DNA of 64,000 nucleotides from Chitinophaga agri (GTDB lineage: Bacteria > Bacteroidota > Bacteroidia > Chitinophagales > Chitinophagaceae): contig NZ_CP048113.1 in NCBI RefSeq assembly GCF_010093065.1, positions 5,394,001 through 5,458,000 of the forward strand, written 5' to 3'. Under the pieces are notes generated by a model, which was given only the letters and a program-made list of their open reading frames with translations, did no database searches and was not told the origin of the DNA. Made by a program: the position numbers and the translations under genes. Within the stretch, counting starts at the first letter, position 1, and each line of letters begins with the position of its first letter. This document shows, piece after piece, positions 1 to 8,055 of this stretch.

Positions 1-1521
1 TAATTTACTTCCCAGCGCCTTCGCCGCTTTGTCCAGCTGACTGTATTGTGCGGCTACTTCATAACCATCCAGGTTGCTCATTAATCCTGCTACCGGCAAC
101 GGTAGTATGCTTGTCGTTCCATTGACTGCTACACTTACGCCTCCTTTATGTGCGATGACTGCATTGACTGCTTGTGCAATACTATCATCATCTACACCAA
201 CAGCGATAATGTTGTGACTATCGTGCGCAACGGATGATGCAATGGCGCCCTGTTTGAAACCGAAGTTCCGGATGAAACCCAGTGCCACTGGCGCTTCGTG
301 ATAGCGATTGACCACAGCGAGTTTCAGAATGTCTTTCTCTGTGGATGAAAAAAGTTGATTGTCAGTTACCGGTAGAGTTTCGATAATGCTGTTCGTGATG
401 AGTTGTCCGTCCAGTGCTTCAATCACTTTTACCTTTGATGTGATGCCACTGGCCGTAATATGAAAGTCGCTGGTAGATTTGGGCGTACATTCAAAGTTGT
501 TGATAACCGGTGCGATGATGGATGGGATCAGCGTTTCGCCGTTTTGCGCTACCAGTTGTCCGTTAATGTAAGTCGCCTTGATATTGAATGTATCCGGATG
601 GTCGGCAACAATGAAATCAGCAGGATCGCCAACGCGCAATAGCCCGGCTGGTATTTTGTAATGCAGCACAGGATTAATACAGGCAGCTCTCAGTACTTTG
701 AACAGATCTATCTTCAGCGCCAATGCTCTTCTCACTAATGCATCGATGTGACCTTCCACAAGGTTGTCGGGATGTTTATCATCACTGCAGAACATGATCT
801 TTTCAGGATGATCGTGTAGCAGGTGTATCAATGCATCGAAGTTACGCGCAGCACTACCTTCCCTGATGAGGATATGCATGCCATGCTGTAGTTTATCGAG
901 CGCCTCTTCAGCCGTGAAACATTCATGATCGGTACTGATACCTGCGTCAATATATTTTTTTGCATCTTCTCCACGTAGTCCGGGGGCGTGTCCGTCCACA
1001 GGTTTTCCAATGCGTTTTGCAGCGGCGATCTTAGCCATCACATCTGGTTGCTCATGCAGCACGCCGGGAAAGTTCATCATCTCCGTGAGATACAGGACCT
1101 CCGGTTTTTCCAGTAACGCTTCCACATCTGCGACCGTTACTTCTGCACCCGCTGTTTCGAAGATCGTCGCAGGTACACAGGATGGTGCACCGAAGCAGAA
1201 TTTAAAGGGAACGCTTTTGCCATTTTCCAGCATGTATTCCACCCCCTGTACACCCAGTACATTCGCTATTTCATGCGGATCAGAAACTGTTGCCACAGTG
1301 CCATGTACAACGGCCAGTCTGGCGAACTGTGATGGCGTCAGCATGGAGCTTTCCACATGTACGTGTGCGTCTACAAAACCTGGTAACAGGTATTGCTCAT
1401 GGGTCATCGCATCTTCGGTGATCCGGGCGATCTTGCCGTTTTCTACGGTGATAGTAGCAGGGTAGATCTTCTGTTGCAGTATATCTATCAGGTTACCGGA
1501 TATCTGGAATGAATTGGACAT
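1..1521 (-). CDS. ade: Adenine deaminase (3' end outside window)
   Basis: Amidohydrolase that converts adenine to hypoxanthine and ammonia in cytoplasmic purine salvage. Reading leftward, 507 codons are open with no stop before the edge, so the C-terminus is missing; the family is usually about 540-590 residues. Visible family features are the metal-binding HVHVESSM segment near the N-terminus, GHAPGLRG, a STDHECFTAEEA block, the FCSDDKHPDNL block, and the C-terminal-domain AHDSHNIIAVG motif. These identify the Ade type rather than the adenosine-deaminase-like type. The ATG begins 12 nt after the stop of the WYL regulator, so the two probably form one operon. Sure of the family; substrate follows from family knowledge. 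Confidence 0.93.
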   Translation of the reverse strand, partial: MSNSFQISGNLIDILQQKIYPATITVENGKIARITEDAMTHEQYLLPGFVDAHVHVESSMLTPSQFARLAVVHGTVATVSDPHEIANVLGVQGVEYMLENGKSVPFKFCFGAPSCVPATIFETAGAEVTVADVEALLEKPEVLYLTEMMNFPGVLHEQPDVMAKIAAAKRIGKPVDGHAPGLRGEDAKKYIDAGISTDHECFTAEEALDKLQHGMHILIREGSAARNFDALIHLLHDHPEKIMFCSDDKHPDNLVEGHIDALVRRALALKIDLFKVLRAACINPVLHYKIPAGLLRVGDPADFIVADHPDTFNIKATYINGQLVAQNGETLIPSIIAPVINNFECTPKSTSDFHITASGITSKVKVIEALDGQLITNSIIETLPVTDNQLFSSTEKDILKLAVVNRYHEAPVALGFIRNFGFKQGAIASSVAHDSHNIIAVGVDDDSIAQAVNAVIAHKGGVSVAVNGTTSILPLPVAGLMSNLDGYEVAAQYSQLDKAAKALGSKL

Positions 1522-1533
1522 GCAGGAATGATT

Positions 1534-2541
1534 TTATGATGAATAATTCTGCAGCATAGCTTTCGCTTCTGCGGCTATTTTTTCTGCCAATACTGCTGGT
1601 TGCAGCACTTTTACATTCGCGCCGTAGCTCAGCAGCAGCATCTGTAGTTCGTGATTGATCACGACGTGTAGTGATATGCGACATTCCCTGTCGGTATCTT
1701 TTTCTACCTGCTGTGAAGGGTGTATGGGTTGCGACTTGATGTATTTACCCTGTAATGGCGTAAACGACAGCAGCACTTTTTCAGGTTCACCCTGTGGCAC
1801 AGTTACCCCGATCGCATGTTTGTAGTAGCTGGCATCGTCAAAGTTCTTTTCGCTGAACGTTTTGCTGGTAGGCCATATGTCCACGATCCTGTCCAGTGCA
1901 AATGTGAGCAGTGTACCACCCTTGGCCTTCTGGCTTTTGCCAATCAGGTAAAAGCGGTATTGATACTCACGCAGGTGGTAAGGTTCCACCCAGTGTTCTT
2001 TCGGCTCGTTCCTGTCAAAGCTCTGGTAGGCAATACGGATCACTTCCCTGCCTTTGATCGCATCTACAATGAAGGGTATATGTGCAGCGCCTTTGTATTG
2101 CGTGGCGCGCGCAAATTTGATCAGGCCCTTGTGTTCCAGTACTTCCCTGTTCTTTTTCAGGCTGGCCGCTATTTTGAGAATAGCGTCCTCAAACTGCACG
2201 ATAACCGGCAGGCTGCGGAATTGTTCCAGGATACCAATAGCGATCTCCAGCCCCTGAAGATCTGCTTCATCTATTGGCAGACTATTGATAGAATATGTTT
2301 CGTCATCGTATCGGTAAGTGCCTGTACTGCGATCGTACAGGATAGGCGCCTTATAGTTTAGTTCGGGGTCATGGCGCATGTCCTGGATGTCTTTCTGAAT
2401 AGTACGTACGGAAATGGTAGCATCCATTTTCGCAGATACAAACTCAATGAGGTCTTCCAGGGTGGGTTTTCTCAAACGCTTGTTGCGTAACCGTTCGTCT
2501 ATCCAGCGGTAACGCGAAACAGCATCCTTGTTTTTAGGCAT
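1534..2541 (-). CDS. WYL-domain transcriptional regulator (YafY/DeoR-type HTH)
   Basis: DNA-binding regulator of 335 residues. The N-terminal winged-helix HTH lies at about residues 10-70 (the TISVRTIQKDIQDM recognition region). A WYL sensor domain follows at about 150-240, with the characteristic HWVEPYHL and YRFYLIG strands, and then a WCX-like C-terminal region. WYL domains are thought to bind small ligands or nucleic acids. The gene is immediately upstream of ade on the same strand and divergent from an unrecognised gene. A perfect 7-3-7 palindrome in the divergent spacer is a plausible operator. The linkage suggests control of ade, of itself and of the neighbour, but the ligand is unknown. 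Confidence 0.9.
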   Translation of the reverse strand: MPKNKDAVSRYRWIDERLRNKRLRKPTLEDLIEFVSAKMDATISVRTIQKDIQDMRHDPELNYKAPILYDRSTGTYRYDDETYSINSLPIDEADLQGLEIAIGILEQFRSLPVIVQFEDAILKIAASLKKNREVLEHKGLIKFARATQYKGAAHIPFIVDAIKGREVIRIAYQSFDRNEPKEHWVEPYHLREYQYRFYLIGKSQKAKGGTLLTFALDRIVDIWPTSKTFSEKNFDDASYYKHAIGVTVPQGEPEKVLLSFTPLQGKYIKSQPIHPSQQVEKDTDRECRISLHVVINHELQMLLLSYGANVKVLQPAVLAEKIAAEAKAMLQNYSS

Positions 2542-2582
2542 GCAGTGAAATATTTAGAGGATAAAAGTAGTTAAAATTCGCT

Positions 2583-2599
2583 ACGCAGATTGTCTGCGT
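2583..2599. promoter_or_regulatory. Perfect palindrome, candidate operator for the WYL regulator
   Basis: ACGCAGA-TTG-TCTGCGT is a perfect inverted repeat (7-nt arms, 3-nt centre). Its centre supplies the TTG that would be the -33 element of the rightward gene's promoter. It lies in the 100-bp spacer between the WYL gene and its divergent neighbour. Repressor binding here would occlude the promoter. The operator role is inference from position and symmetry. Confidence 0.55.
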
Positions 2600-2617
2600 T
2601 TTGACCGGGTATCTTTG
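2590..2617 (+). promoter_or_regulatory. Bacteroidota-type promoter for the 194-aa gene
   Basis: TTG, 17 nt, then TATCTTTG, matching the Bacteroidota TTTG-N19-TAnnTTTG pattern. Transcription would start near 2624, which makes the ATG at 2642 the credible start and rules out an upstream ATG that lies inside the -7 box. Confidence 0.6.
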
Positions 2618-2641
2618 TATTGTTATCAACAACAAACGGTT

Positions 2642-3226
2642 ATGAAACAGACAAATACCGCTACAGTAACCGCCTCACAGGCAATTTCAGTTGGCCAGAT
2701 CATCCTGGATGATACCAATTATTTAACCTTCTGGGGACACATCCAAAAGGATGAGATGTGGCAGCGTTGCGACTTTATCACGACTTACGAAGTGTTGAAC
2801 ACGATGCTCCGTTATGTGCAGGACAGAAGCGATGCCGTACAGATGTCTATCGTGCAGAAACTGGAGAATATGGAGCAGATCCCGGATATGATCGACCTGG
2901 AGATGGAACTGGGAAAAGCAGTGCTGTTTGATAACATGTATTTCAGGTTAACCCGCCCGGGCCATCTTCAAGGTGGTAACTGGGTTGAATATACCGCAGG
3001 AGAATGCTATTTCATTGAACAGGTAACCCCATTAGCATCCGCCAGCGTGCCGCATTTTGTCAGAAAGACTGACCATTTTATGGAAATGCTCCATAATAGC
3101 TATGAACTGTATCTGGGCTATATAGAGCTTGAATTTGATGAAGATGCGGCACGCAGGAAGGCTGACCTTACAGACGATCTTAAGTTTACCCTGGCATATT
3201 ATGCGTGGAAAGAACGGACTTTATAA
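2642..3226 (+). CDS. Unrecognised protein, 194 aa
   Basis: I do not recognise this family. The product is acidic, apparently cytoplasmic (no signal peptide or membrane segment) and mixed alpha/beta in character. It has a central region rich in Met and Glu (LENMEQIPDMIDLEMELG) and one central Cys in a GECYFIEQ segment. An ATG 27 nt upstream is in frame but sits in the promoter's -7 element, so the second Met is chosen. The gene is divergent from the WYL-ade pair and has its own promoter and a strong terminator. The shared palindrome suggests it is a target of the WYL regulator. Confidence 0.75.
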   Translation: MKQTNTATVTASQAISVGQIILDDTNYLTFWGHIQKDEMWQRCDFITTYEVLNTMLRYVQDRSDAVQMSIVQKLENMEQIPDMIDLEMELGKAVLFDNMYFRLTRPGHLQGGNWVEYTAGECYFIEQVTPLASASVPHFVRKTDHFMEMLHNSYELYLGYIELEFDEDAARRKADLTDDLKFTLAYYAWKERTL

Positions 3227-3233
3227 ACTAGTA

Positions 3234-3311
3234 CCCCATACTATTCCCGTGAAACCCCTAAAAGTACCCTGAGAAACCCTGATAACCCCGAAAAAGCGAC
3301 CCGGTAACCCC
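3234..3311. repeat. Phased C-tract array (G-tracts on minus strand)
   Basis: Eight CCC/CCCC tracts begin at 3234, 3246, 3255, 3267, 3277, 3286, 3300 and 3308, an average spacing of about 10.6 bp. The minus strand therefore carries eight G-tracts with loops of mostly 5-8 nt, a relaxed G-quadruplex pattern. It lies just after the stop of the 194-aa gene and before that gene's terminator. No coding potential is seen. Confidence 0.6.
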
Positions 3312-3386
3312 TACGGTGTTGTGTTGCGCTTTTTATGAAGCGTCATCCCTGATACCTTTTATGTCCAGTTGTTTGTATTAACTCCG

Positions 3387-3420
3387 CCCTGCCTGTTCTT
3401 CAGGCAGGGAATTTTTTTTT
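3387..3420 (+). terminator. Rho-independent terminator after the 194-aa gene
   Basis: A perfect 9-bp stem CCCTGCCTG / CAGGCAGGG with a TTCTT loop is followed by AA and a run of T. It ends transcription before the peroxiredoxin gene and excludes an upstream TTG start for that gene. Confidence 0.9.
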
Positions 3421-3461
3421 GAAAAATCCGCGTAAAGTCTATAATAATTGTAGGAAATTCA

Positions 3462-3469
3462 TATTTTTG
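3462..3469 (+). promoter_or_regulatory. -7 element (TATTTTTG) of the peroxiredoxin gene
   Basis: TATTTTTG matches TAnnTTTG and ends 21 nt before the ATG, just after the upstream terminator. No good -33 element is seen at the expected distance. Confidence 0.45.
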
Positions 3470-3490
3470 AATACTTTAAAACCCAAACGT

Positions 3491-4126
3491 ATGAGTTTAA
3501 GACTAGGCGATATAGCTCCGAATTTTCAGGCGAAGACATCCCAGGGTGATATTGATTTCTATGAGTTTTTGGGAGATAGCTGGGGGGTACTGTTTTCGCA
3601 TCCGGCAGATTATACGCCGGTATGTACTACCGAATTAGGTAAGACAGCTCAGCTGAAAGACGAATTTGCAAAACGTAACGTAAAGGTCCTTGCACTGAGC
3701 GTGGACCCATTAGAGAAACACCTTGGCTGGATCAATGATATCAATGAAACTCAGCATACTAACGTTGAGTTTCCGATTATTGCTGACGAAGACAGGAAAG
3801 TTTCCGATCTTTATGATATGATACACCCGAATGCATCAGAAACTTTCACCGTAAGGTCTCTGTTTGTGATCGGACCAGATAAAAAAGTGAAACTTACAAT
3901 CACTTATCCGGCTTCTACAGGCAGGAATTTCCATGAAGTACTGCGTGTGATCGATTCGCTCCAGCTGACTGCTAACTACAGCGTTGCGACTCCGGCTAAC
4001 TGGGTTGATGGTGAAGATGTGATCGTGACTGCTGCGGTGAAAACCGAAGATATTCCGGCTCGCTTCCCGAAAGGTCATAAGATTATCAAGCCTTACCTCA
4101 GAACAACACCTCAGCCGAACAAATAA
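3491..4126 (+). CDS. Peroxiredoxin, 1-Cys Prx6 type
   Basis: Thiol peroxidase of 211 residues that reduces hydrogen peroxide and organic hydroperoxides in the cytoplasm. The active-site block HPADYTPVCTTELG places the peroxidatic Cys at residue 45. There is no other Cys, so this is a true 1-Cys enzyme that needs an external reductant. The thioredoxin fold is followed by the longer C-terminal arm typical of Prx6 (the NWVDGEDVIV and FPKGHKIIKPYLR region). An in-frame extension upstream runs into a terminator, so the ATG before MSLRLGDIAPNF is chosen. It is monocistronic, with two hairpins downstream. Confidence 0.95.
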   Translation: MSLRLGDIAPNFQAKTSQGDIDFYEFLGDSWGVLFSHPADYTPVCTTELGKTAQLKDEFAKRNVKVLALSVDPLEKHLGWINDINETQHTNVEFPIIADEDRKVSDLYDMIHPNASETFTVRSLFVIGPDKKVKLTITYPASTGRNFHEVLRVIDSLQLTANYSVATPANWVDGEDVIVTAAVKTEDIPARFPKGHKIIKPYLRTTPQPNK

Positions 4127-4174
4127 GGCGGAGAATTGTTAACAGTAAGCAAACTAATAAACTTGTTCGTTTAA

Positions 4175-4204
4175 GACCTGCACAGTTTATGTGTCAGGTT
4201 TTTA
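4175..4204 (+). terminator. Terminator after the peroxiredoxin gene
   Basis: ACCTG and CACA pair with TGTG and CAGGT around a short loop with one bulge, followed by TTTTTATT. It lies about 50 nt after the stop codon. Confidence 0.7.
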
Positions 4205-4244
4205 TTCATAAGACTTTTTAATGGTTGGTTTTTGATTTTTACGA

Positions 4245-4272
4245 AACGGGGATTTCTCCCCGTTTTTTCTTT
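4245..4272 (+). terminator. Second terminator-like hairpin
   Basis: AACGGGG / CCCCGTT (7 bp, ATTTCT loop) followed by TTTTCTTTTT. It acts as a backup terminator for rightward transcription. Confidence 0.75.
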
Positions 4273-4302
4273 TTATACCCTCCCCAACCAGCCTCAGGCC
4301 AT

Positions 4303-4333
4303 AAAAAAAGGCGGCCTCCTGAGAAACCGCCTT
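4303..4333 (-). terminator. Terminator for the RluA-family gene
   Basis: On the minus strand AAGGCGG pairs with CCGCCTT around a 12-nt loop and is followed by TTTTT. It lies just past the stop of the RluA-family gene. Confidence 0.85.
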
Positions 4334-4351
4334 CCTGAATATGTTAGTCTG

Positions 4352-5095
4352 TTAGAGTATCAGCGCAGTACTTCTACCGCTATTCTTGCGCAATTGTGTT
4401 ACAACGGCCTGAATATCTTTAGGTAGTGGCGCTTCTACGATCACTTCCTCTCCCTGCTGGTCTGTGAAATGCAGCTGCCACGCATGCAGCGCCAGACGGC
4501 TCAGTAAAGGACGCTCTTCATCCACTCTTTTACTCAGTTTGTAATCTTTCTTAATAGAAGACAATAAAACCGGCGCAGCAGTGCCGTATTGCTCGTCTAC
4601 GGCTATCGGATGGCCCAGATGTTTCATATGCAGACGGATCTGGTGTGTACGGCCGGTATGGATCTGTAATTTTACCAGGCTGTAGAGTCCAAAAGACTCT
4701 TCTACCACATAATCAGTGAGTGCCGCTTTACCCTTCCTGTTGGTCACCATCCTTCCCTTGATAGTAGGATGTTCCATGATCGGTTCGTCTACACTGCCAG
4801 AAGCCGGGTGCAGCTGTCCGTTCACAAGTCCCTTATAGAATTTCTTCACGTTACGGCCTTCAAACAGCTGGGAATAATATTTATGGGCTATCTCATTCTT
4901 AGCAAACAGGATAATCCCACTGGTATCCTTGTCCAGACGGTGTACGGTGAAGATCTCACCGTAATGTTTTTTTAGTAATCCCTGAATGGAATCCAGGTGA
5001 TTGTCATGCCTGTCAGGGATAGTCAGTAAGCCAGCAGGCTTGTTCAGAATGACGTAGTCTGCTGTTTCTTTTATGATGATGTCGTTGATACGCAT
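4352..5095 (-). CDS. RluA-family pseudouridine synthase
   Basis: Converts specific uridines in rRNA or tRNA to pseudouridine. The protein is 247 residues long. The catalytic HRLDKDTSG motif places the nucleophilic Asp at residue 55. The family's RTHQIRLHMKHLGHPI and DEQYG motifs follow. There is no S4 domain, so it resembles the short RluA/TruC-like branch, and the exact target base cannot be read from sequence. It starts 3 nt after the stop of the RluB-like gene, with rlmN upstream again, so three RNA-modification genes form one leftward operon. Confidence 0.92.
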   Translation of the reverse strand: MRINDIIIKETADYVILNKPAGLLTIPDRHDNHLDSIQGLLKKHYGEIFTVHRLDKDTSGIILFAKNEIAHKYYSQLFEGRNVKKFYKGLVNGQLHPASGSVDEPIMEHPTIKGRMVTNRKGKAALTDYVVEESFGLYSLVKLQIHTGRTHQIRLHMKHLGHPIAVDEQYGTAAPVLLSSIKKDYKLSKRVDEERPLLSRLALHAWQLHFTDQQGEEVIVEAPLPKDIQAVVTQLRKNSGRSTALIL

Positions 5096-5098
5096 AGT

Positions 5099-6691
5099 TT
5101 ACTTAAAATGCTTCAGAAGAATGATCTCTTTTTCTGTCAGGAAACGCCATTTACCGCGATTGATATTTTTCTTGGTAAGGCCAGCGTAGGTAACACGGTC
5201 CAGTTTCTCTACCTCATATTCCAGGTGTTCGAAAATACGGCGTACGATACGGTTCTTTCCACTGTGAATTTCGATGCCTACCTGCGCTTTGTCACCCGCT
5301 TCCACATAACCGAGCGCATCTACATTGGCAATACCATCTTCCAGTGTAACACCCTGCAGGATCTTGTCGAAGTCGGCCTTGGTCAGCGGCTTGTTCAGTC
5401 CTACGTGATAGATCTTTTTGATATTATGCTTCGGATGCGCCAGTTTCTGTGCCAGTTCGCCATCATTGGTTAACAACAGCAGACCAGAGGTATTACGATC
5501 TAGACGACCCACAGGGTATACGCGCTGTTCTTCTGTGGTAGCGTCCTGGATCAGTTCCATTACTGTTTTACGGCCTTCGGGATCATCCGTAGTGGTGATG
5601 TATCCTTTTGGTTTGTTCAGCAGGATGTATACCAGATTTTTCTGGATAGTGATACGTCTGTTGCTGATAGCTACTTCATCTTTCGCAGTCACTTTGAAAG
5701 CTGGTTCTGTCACAGGCTGACCATTTACAGTCACCTTACCTTCCTTTACGAAGTCAACGGCTTTTCTGCGGGAGCAGAGGCCGGAGTGAGCAATATATTT
5801 GTTCAGGGGCATTTCGCCGGGAGCGTTGCCACCTTCTTCTTTTTTAGACGATCTTTTAGAGAATTTGTCATCTTCATGACGTGCTTTTCTCGTAGCAAAT
5901 TTACGATCCTGCTTATCAGCGAAGCGCTCATTGGCAGTATCGAAGAATTTCTTACGGTTAAAACCACTCGGCGTAGGGCGTTCGTCTCTGCTACCACGTC
6001 TGAAGCTTTTCTTCTCCGTGCCACCGTGGAAAGCACTGTCATCAGCCTGTTCACCTTTTGCTTTCGGCTTGAAAGGAGTTCTGCCGCTGGCGGTCTTACG
6101 TACAGGTTCTATGCGGCGTCTGCGGCCGTTTTCGTCTCTGTTGGTATGTTTAAATGATGGCGTTTCGTCTGCATCTTTTTTACGCGGACCACTTTTAGCT
6201 GCGCTTTCCTCACCATGCTCTTTGCGTGCGCTACGGAAAGGACGTTCACTTTTTTCAAATTTGCCACGACCTGCGTTGTCACCATCACCTTCTTTGCGTG
6301 CGCTACGGAAAGGACGTTCACTTTTTTCAAATTTGCCACGACCTGCATTGTCACCATCACCTTCTTTGCGAGCGCTACGAAAAGGACGTTCACTTTTTTC
6401 AAATTTGCCGCGACCTGCATTGTCACCATCTTTCTCTTTGCGATCACCGCGGAAAGGGCGTTCGGTTTTTTCGAATTTGCCGCGGCCTGCGTTATCACTA
6501 TCTCTCTCTTTACGATCACCACCGAAGGAGCGTGGGCGGTCATTCTTTTTAAAGTCGCCACGTCCGGGTTTTTCGTCATCACCCCGTTTACGGTCAGTGT
6601 TGCCAGAACGCTGACCGCCTTTATTTGAACTGCTGTTTTTATTTTCCTTGAAAGGGGAAAATCCTTTCTTAGCAGGTGTGTTTTTTCTCAT
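5099..6691 (-). CDS. rluB: RluB-like 23S rRNA pseudouridine synthase with long basic repeat tail
   Basis: The C-terminal ~240 residues are a complete RsuA/RluB enzyme: an S4 RNA-binding domain (MPLNKYIAHSGLCSRRKAVD) and a catalytic domain with the GRLDRNTSG motif. RluB modifies the decoding-distal helix region of 23S rRNA; assignment to RluB rather than RluE/F is by general resemblance. The N-terminal ~280 residues are low-complexity, rich in Lys, Arg, Gly and Asp, with five 24-residue units of the form GRGKFEKxERPFR. This probably makes a disordered RNA-binding arm. An upstream TTG would overlap the rlmN stop, so the ATG at MRKNTPAKKG, 35 nt after rlmN, is preferred. 530 residues. Confidence 0.9.
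   Translation of the reverse strand: MRKNTPAKKGFSPFKENKNSSSNKGGQRSGNTDRKRGDDEKPGRGDFKKNDRPRSFGGDRKERDSDNAGRGKFEKTERPFRGDRKEKDGDNAGRGKFEKSERPFRSARKEGDGDNAGRGKFEKSERPFRSARKEGDGDNAGRGKFEKSERPFRSARKEHGEESAAKSGPRKKDADETPSFKHTNRDENGRRRRIEPVRKTASGRTPFKPKAKGEQADDSAFHGGTEKKSFRRGSRDERPTPSGFNRKKFFDTANERFADKQDRKFATRKARHEDDKFSKRSSKKEEGGNAPGEMPLNKYIAHSGLCSRRKAVDFVKEGKVTVNGQPVTEPAFKVTAKDEVAISNRRITIQKNLVYILLNKPKGYITTTDDPEGRKTVMELIQDATTEEQRVYPVGRLDRNTSGLLLLTNDGELAQKLAHPKHNIKKIYHVGLNKPLTKADFDKILQGVTLEDGIANVDALGYVEAGDKAQVGIEIHSGKNRIVRRIFEHLEYEVEKLDRVTYAGLTKKNINRGKWRFLTEKEIILLKHFK
6217..6530. repeat. Coding tandem repeat, 72-bp unit
   Basis: About five copies of a 72-bp unit inside the RluB-like gene. Three near-identical copies lie in the left part (a landmark CGCTACGGAAAGG recurs at 6229, 6301 and 6373 with small changes). 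Two more diverged copies follow. A 72-bp unit is 24 codons, so copy-number changes keep the frame. Confidence 0.9.
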
Positions 6692-6726
6692 CTGTTTGTT
6701 TTTGAAAATTGTTTGCAGGATACTGA

Positions 6727-7770
6727 TCAACCTTTATTCGCCAGCTGGCCGCAGGCCGCATCGATGTCTTTACCGCGGCTACGACGGAGGCGGGCATTTA
6801 CCTTGTTTTTAGCGAGGTATTCCATAAATGCCTCCGCAACGTCCTCGTCCGGTTTCATGAAGCGGGCGTTGGAAATTGGGTTGTATTCAATAATGTTGAC
6901 CAGGTCTGCAGGTACCTGGCGGTATATACGGATCAGCTCATCGGCATCCTTCAGGGAGTCATTGAAGTCCTTAAAGAGGATGTATTCGAATGAGATCTGG
7001 TTCTGTGTAGCTTTGTAGAAGTAGTTCAGCGCTTCAATGAGTACTTTGAGGTTGTTGGTATCATTGATCGGCATGATCTGGCTGCGTTTTTCATCATTTG
7101 CAGCGTGCAGGGAAAGGGCCAGGTTAAATTTCACTTTATCGTCTCCGAGCTGGCGGATCATTTTAGCCACGCCGGCAGTAGATACGGTGATACGTCTTGG
7201 AGACATGCCCAGGCCATCCGGGGAAGTGATACGCTCAATAGATTTCAGCACGTTCTTATAGTTCAGGAGCGGTTCGCCCATACCCATGTACACGATATTG
7301 CTGAGTTTCTTGCCGTATTTATCCATAGCCTGCTGATTCAGCAGGGCCACTTCATCATAGATTTCATCGTATTCCAGGTTACGCTTACGGTCCATGTAGC
7401 CCGTAGCGCAGAATTTACAGCTAAGGCTGCAACCTACCTGGGAAGAAACACAGGCAGTTTGCCTGGTATCTGTAGGGATCAGTACGCCTTCTACGAAGTG
7501 ACCATCATGCAGGCGGAAGCGGCTCTTAACAGTGCCGTCATCACTATGCTGGGTATGATCTGCTGAGATTGCGGGAAGTGTAAAGTGTTCTTCCAGTTTT
7601 GTGCGTAAATCCTTGGAAATGTTGGTCATTGCGTCGAAGCTCGTAGCGTGTTTCAGCCACAACCACTCATACACCTGTTTGGCGCGGAAGGGTTTTTCCT
7701 GTATTGACCCAAAGTATTCCTGTAATTCCGGTAAGCTGAGGTGCCGGATATTTGTTTTGCCCGATTTCAT
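6727..7770 (-). CDS. rlmN: Dual-specificity 23S rRNA/tRNA C2-adenosine methyltransferase
   Basis: Radical SAM enzyme that methylates C2 of A2503 in 23S rRNA and A37 of some tRNAs. The 347-residue protein has the cluster motif CSLSCKFC (Cys 114, 118, 121), the second-site Cys 107 seven residues earlier, and the methyl-carrying Cys 340 in the ACGQL tail. The spacing matches the known RlmN layout. GMGEPLLN, a SAM-binding motif, is also present. First gene of a three-gene RNA-modification operon with the RluB-like and RluA-like enzymes. It has its own TACCTTTG box upstream. Confidence 0.97.
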   Translation of the reverse strand: MKSGKTNIRHLSLPELQEYFGSIQEKPFRAKQVYEWLWLKHATSFDAMTNISKDLRTKLEEHFTLPAISADHTQHSDDGTVKSRFRLHDGHFVEGVLIPTDTRQTACVSSQVGCSLSCKFCATGYMDRKRNLEYDEIYDEVALLNQQAMDKYGKKLSNIVYMGMGEPLLNYKNVLKSIERITSPDGLGMSPRRITVSTAGVAKMIRQLGDDKVKFNLALSLHAANDEKRSQIMPINDTNNLKVLIEALNYFYKATQNQISFEYILFKDFNDSLKDADELIRIYRQVPADLVNIIEYNPISNARFMKPDEDVAEAFMEYLAKNKVNARLRRSRGKDIDAACGQLANKG

Positions 7771-7823
7771 TCCTGACCTTTAAATGAGATAATGTCTGCC
7801 TTACGGCAGTCGGTAGTAAGCTG

Positions 7824-7831
7824 CAAAGGTA
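7824..7831 (-). promoter_or_regulatory. -7 element (TACCTTTG) of the rlmN operon
   Basis: On the minus strand TACCTTTG matches TAnnTTTG and lies 53 nt before the rlmN ATG. The leader contains a small hairpin (CTGCC / GGCAG at 7797-7810). The -33 element is weak. Confidence 0.5.
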
Positions 7832-7932
7832 CAGTATTTTACATGTACCACCATAAATGAGGACTGTAGGCTGGTAATCAGTTAGTTATTCCTCTGTTGA
7901 AAGCCGGTTCATCCCATTATACTTTTTTAGTA

Positions 7933-8024
7933 CCCGTTGGTACGCCTGTACCTTTCCTTCAGGCGGGAGTAAAAGGTCGCAATCGGAGGTATAATGCAGG
8001 TACAACGGGCACTTCGGCTACCTG
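7933..8024. other. Gene-free spacer with nested inverted repeats
   Basis: Part of the 349-bp rlmN/thiolase spacer. CCCGTTGGTACGCCTG (7933-7948) is nearly complementary to CAGGTACAACGGG (7998-8009). Alternative hairpins also form: GGTAC/GTACC (7939-7952), CGCCTG/CAGGCG (7943-7965) and CAGGTA/TACCTG (7998-8024). It lies upstream of the thiolase promoter, so it is not part of that gene's leader. I see no convincing gene here. Confidence 0.45.
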
Positions 8025-8055
8025 TTGGAAGACGCACAGGCTGATAAACAATGCA

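Noticed and set aside
5931..6628. Several open frames of 80-227 codons on both strands
   Set aside because: They exist because the 72-bp repeats of the RluB-like gene are a multiple of three and keep all frames open; only the S4/PSUS frame has family motifs.
6727..6730. TTG start of the RluB-like gene overlapping the rlmN stop
   Set aside because: The extra 13 residues lack family character and the ATG 39 nt later fits the basic N-terminus.
7931..8030. Folded region considered as a tRNA or riboswitch
   Set aside because: No T-loop (GTTCRA), CCA end or known riboswitch core was seen, and it lies upstream of the predicted promoter.
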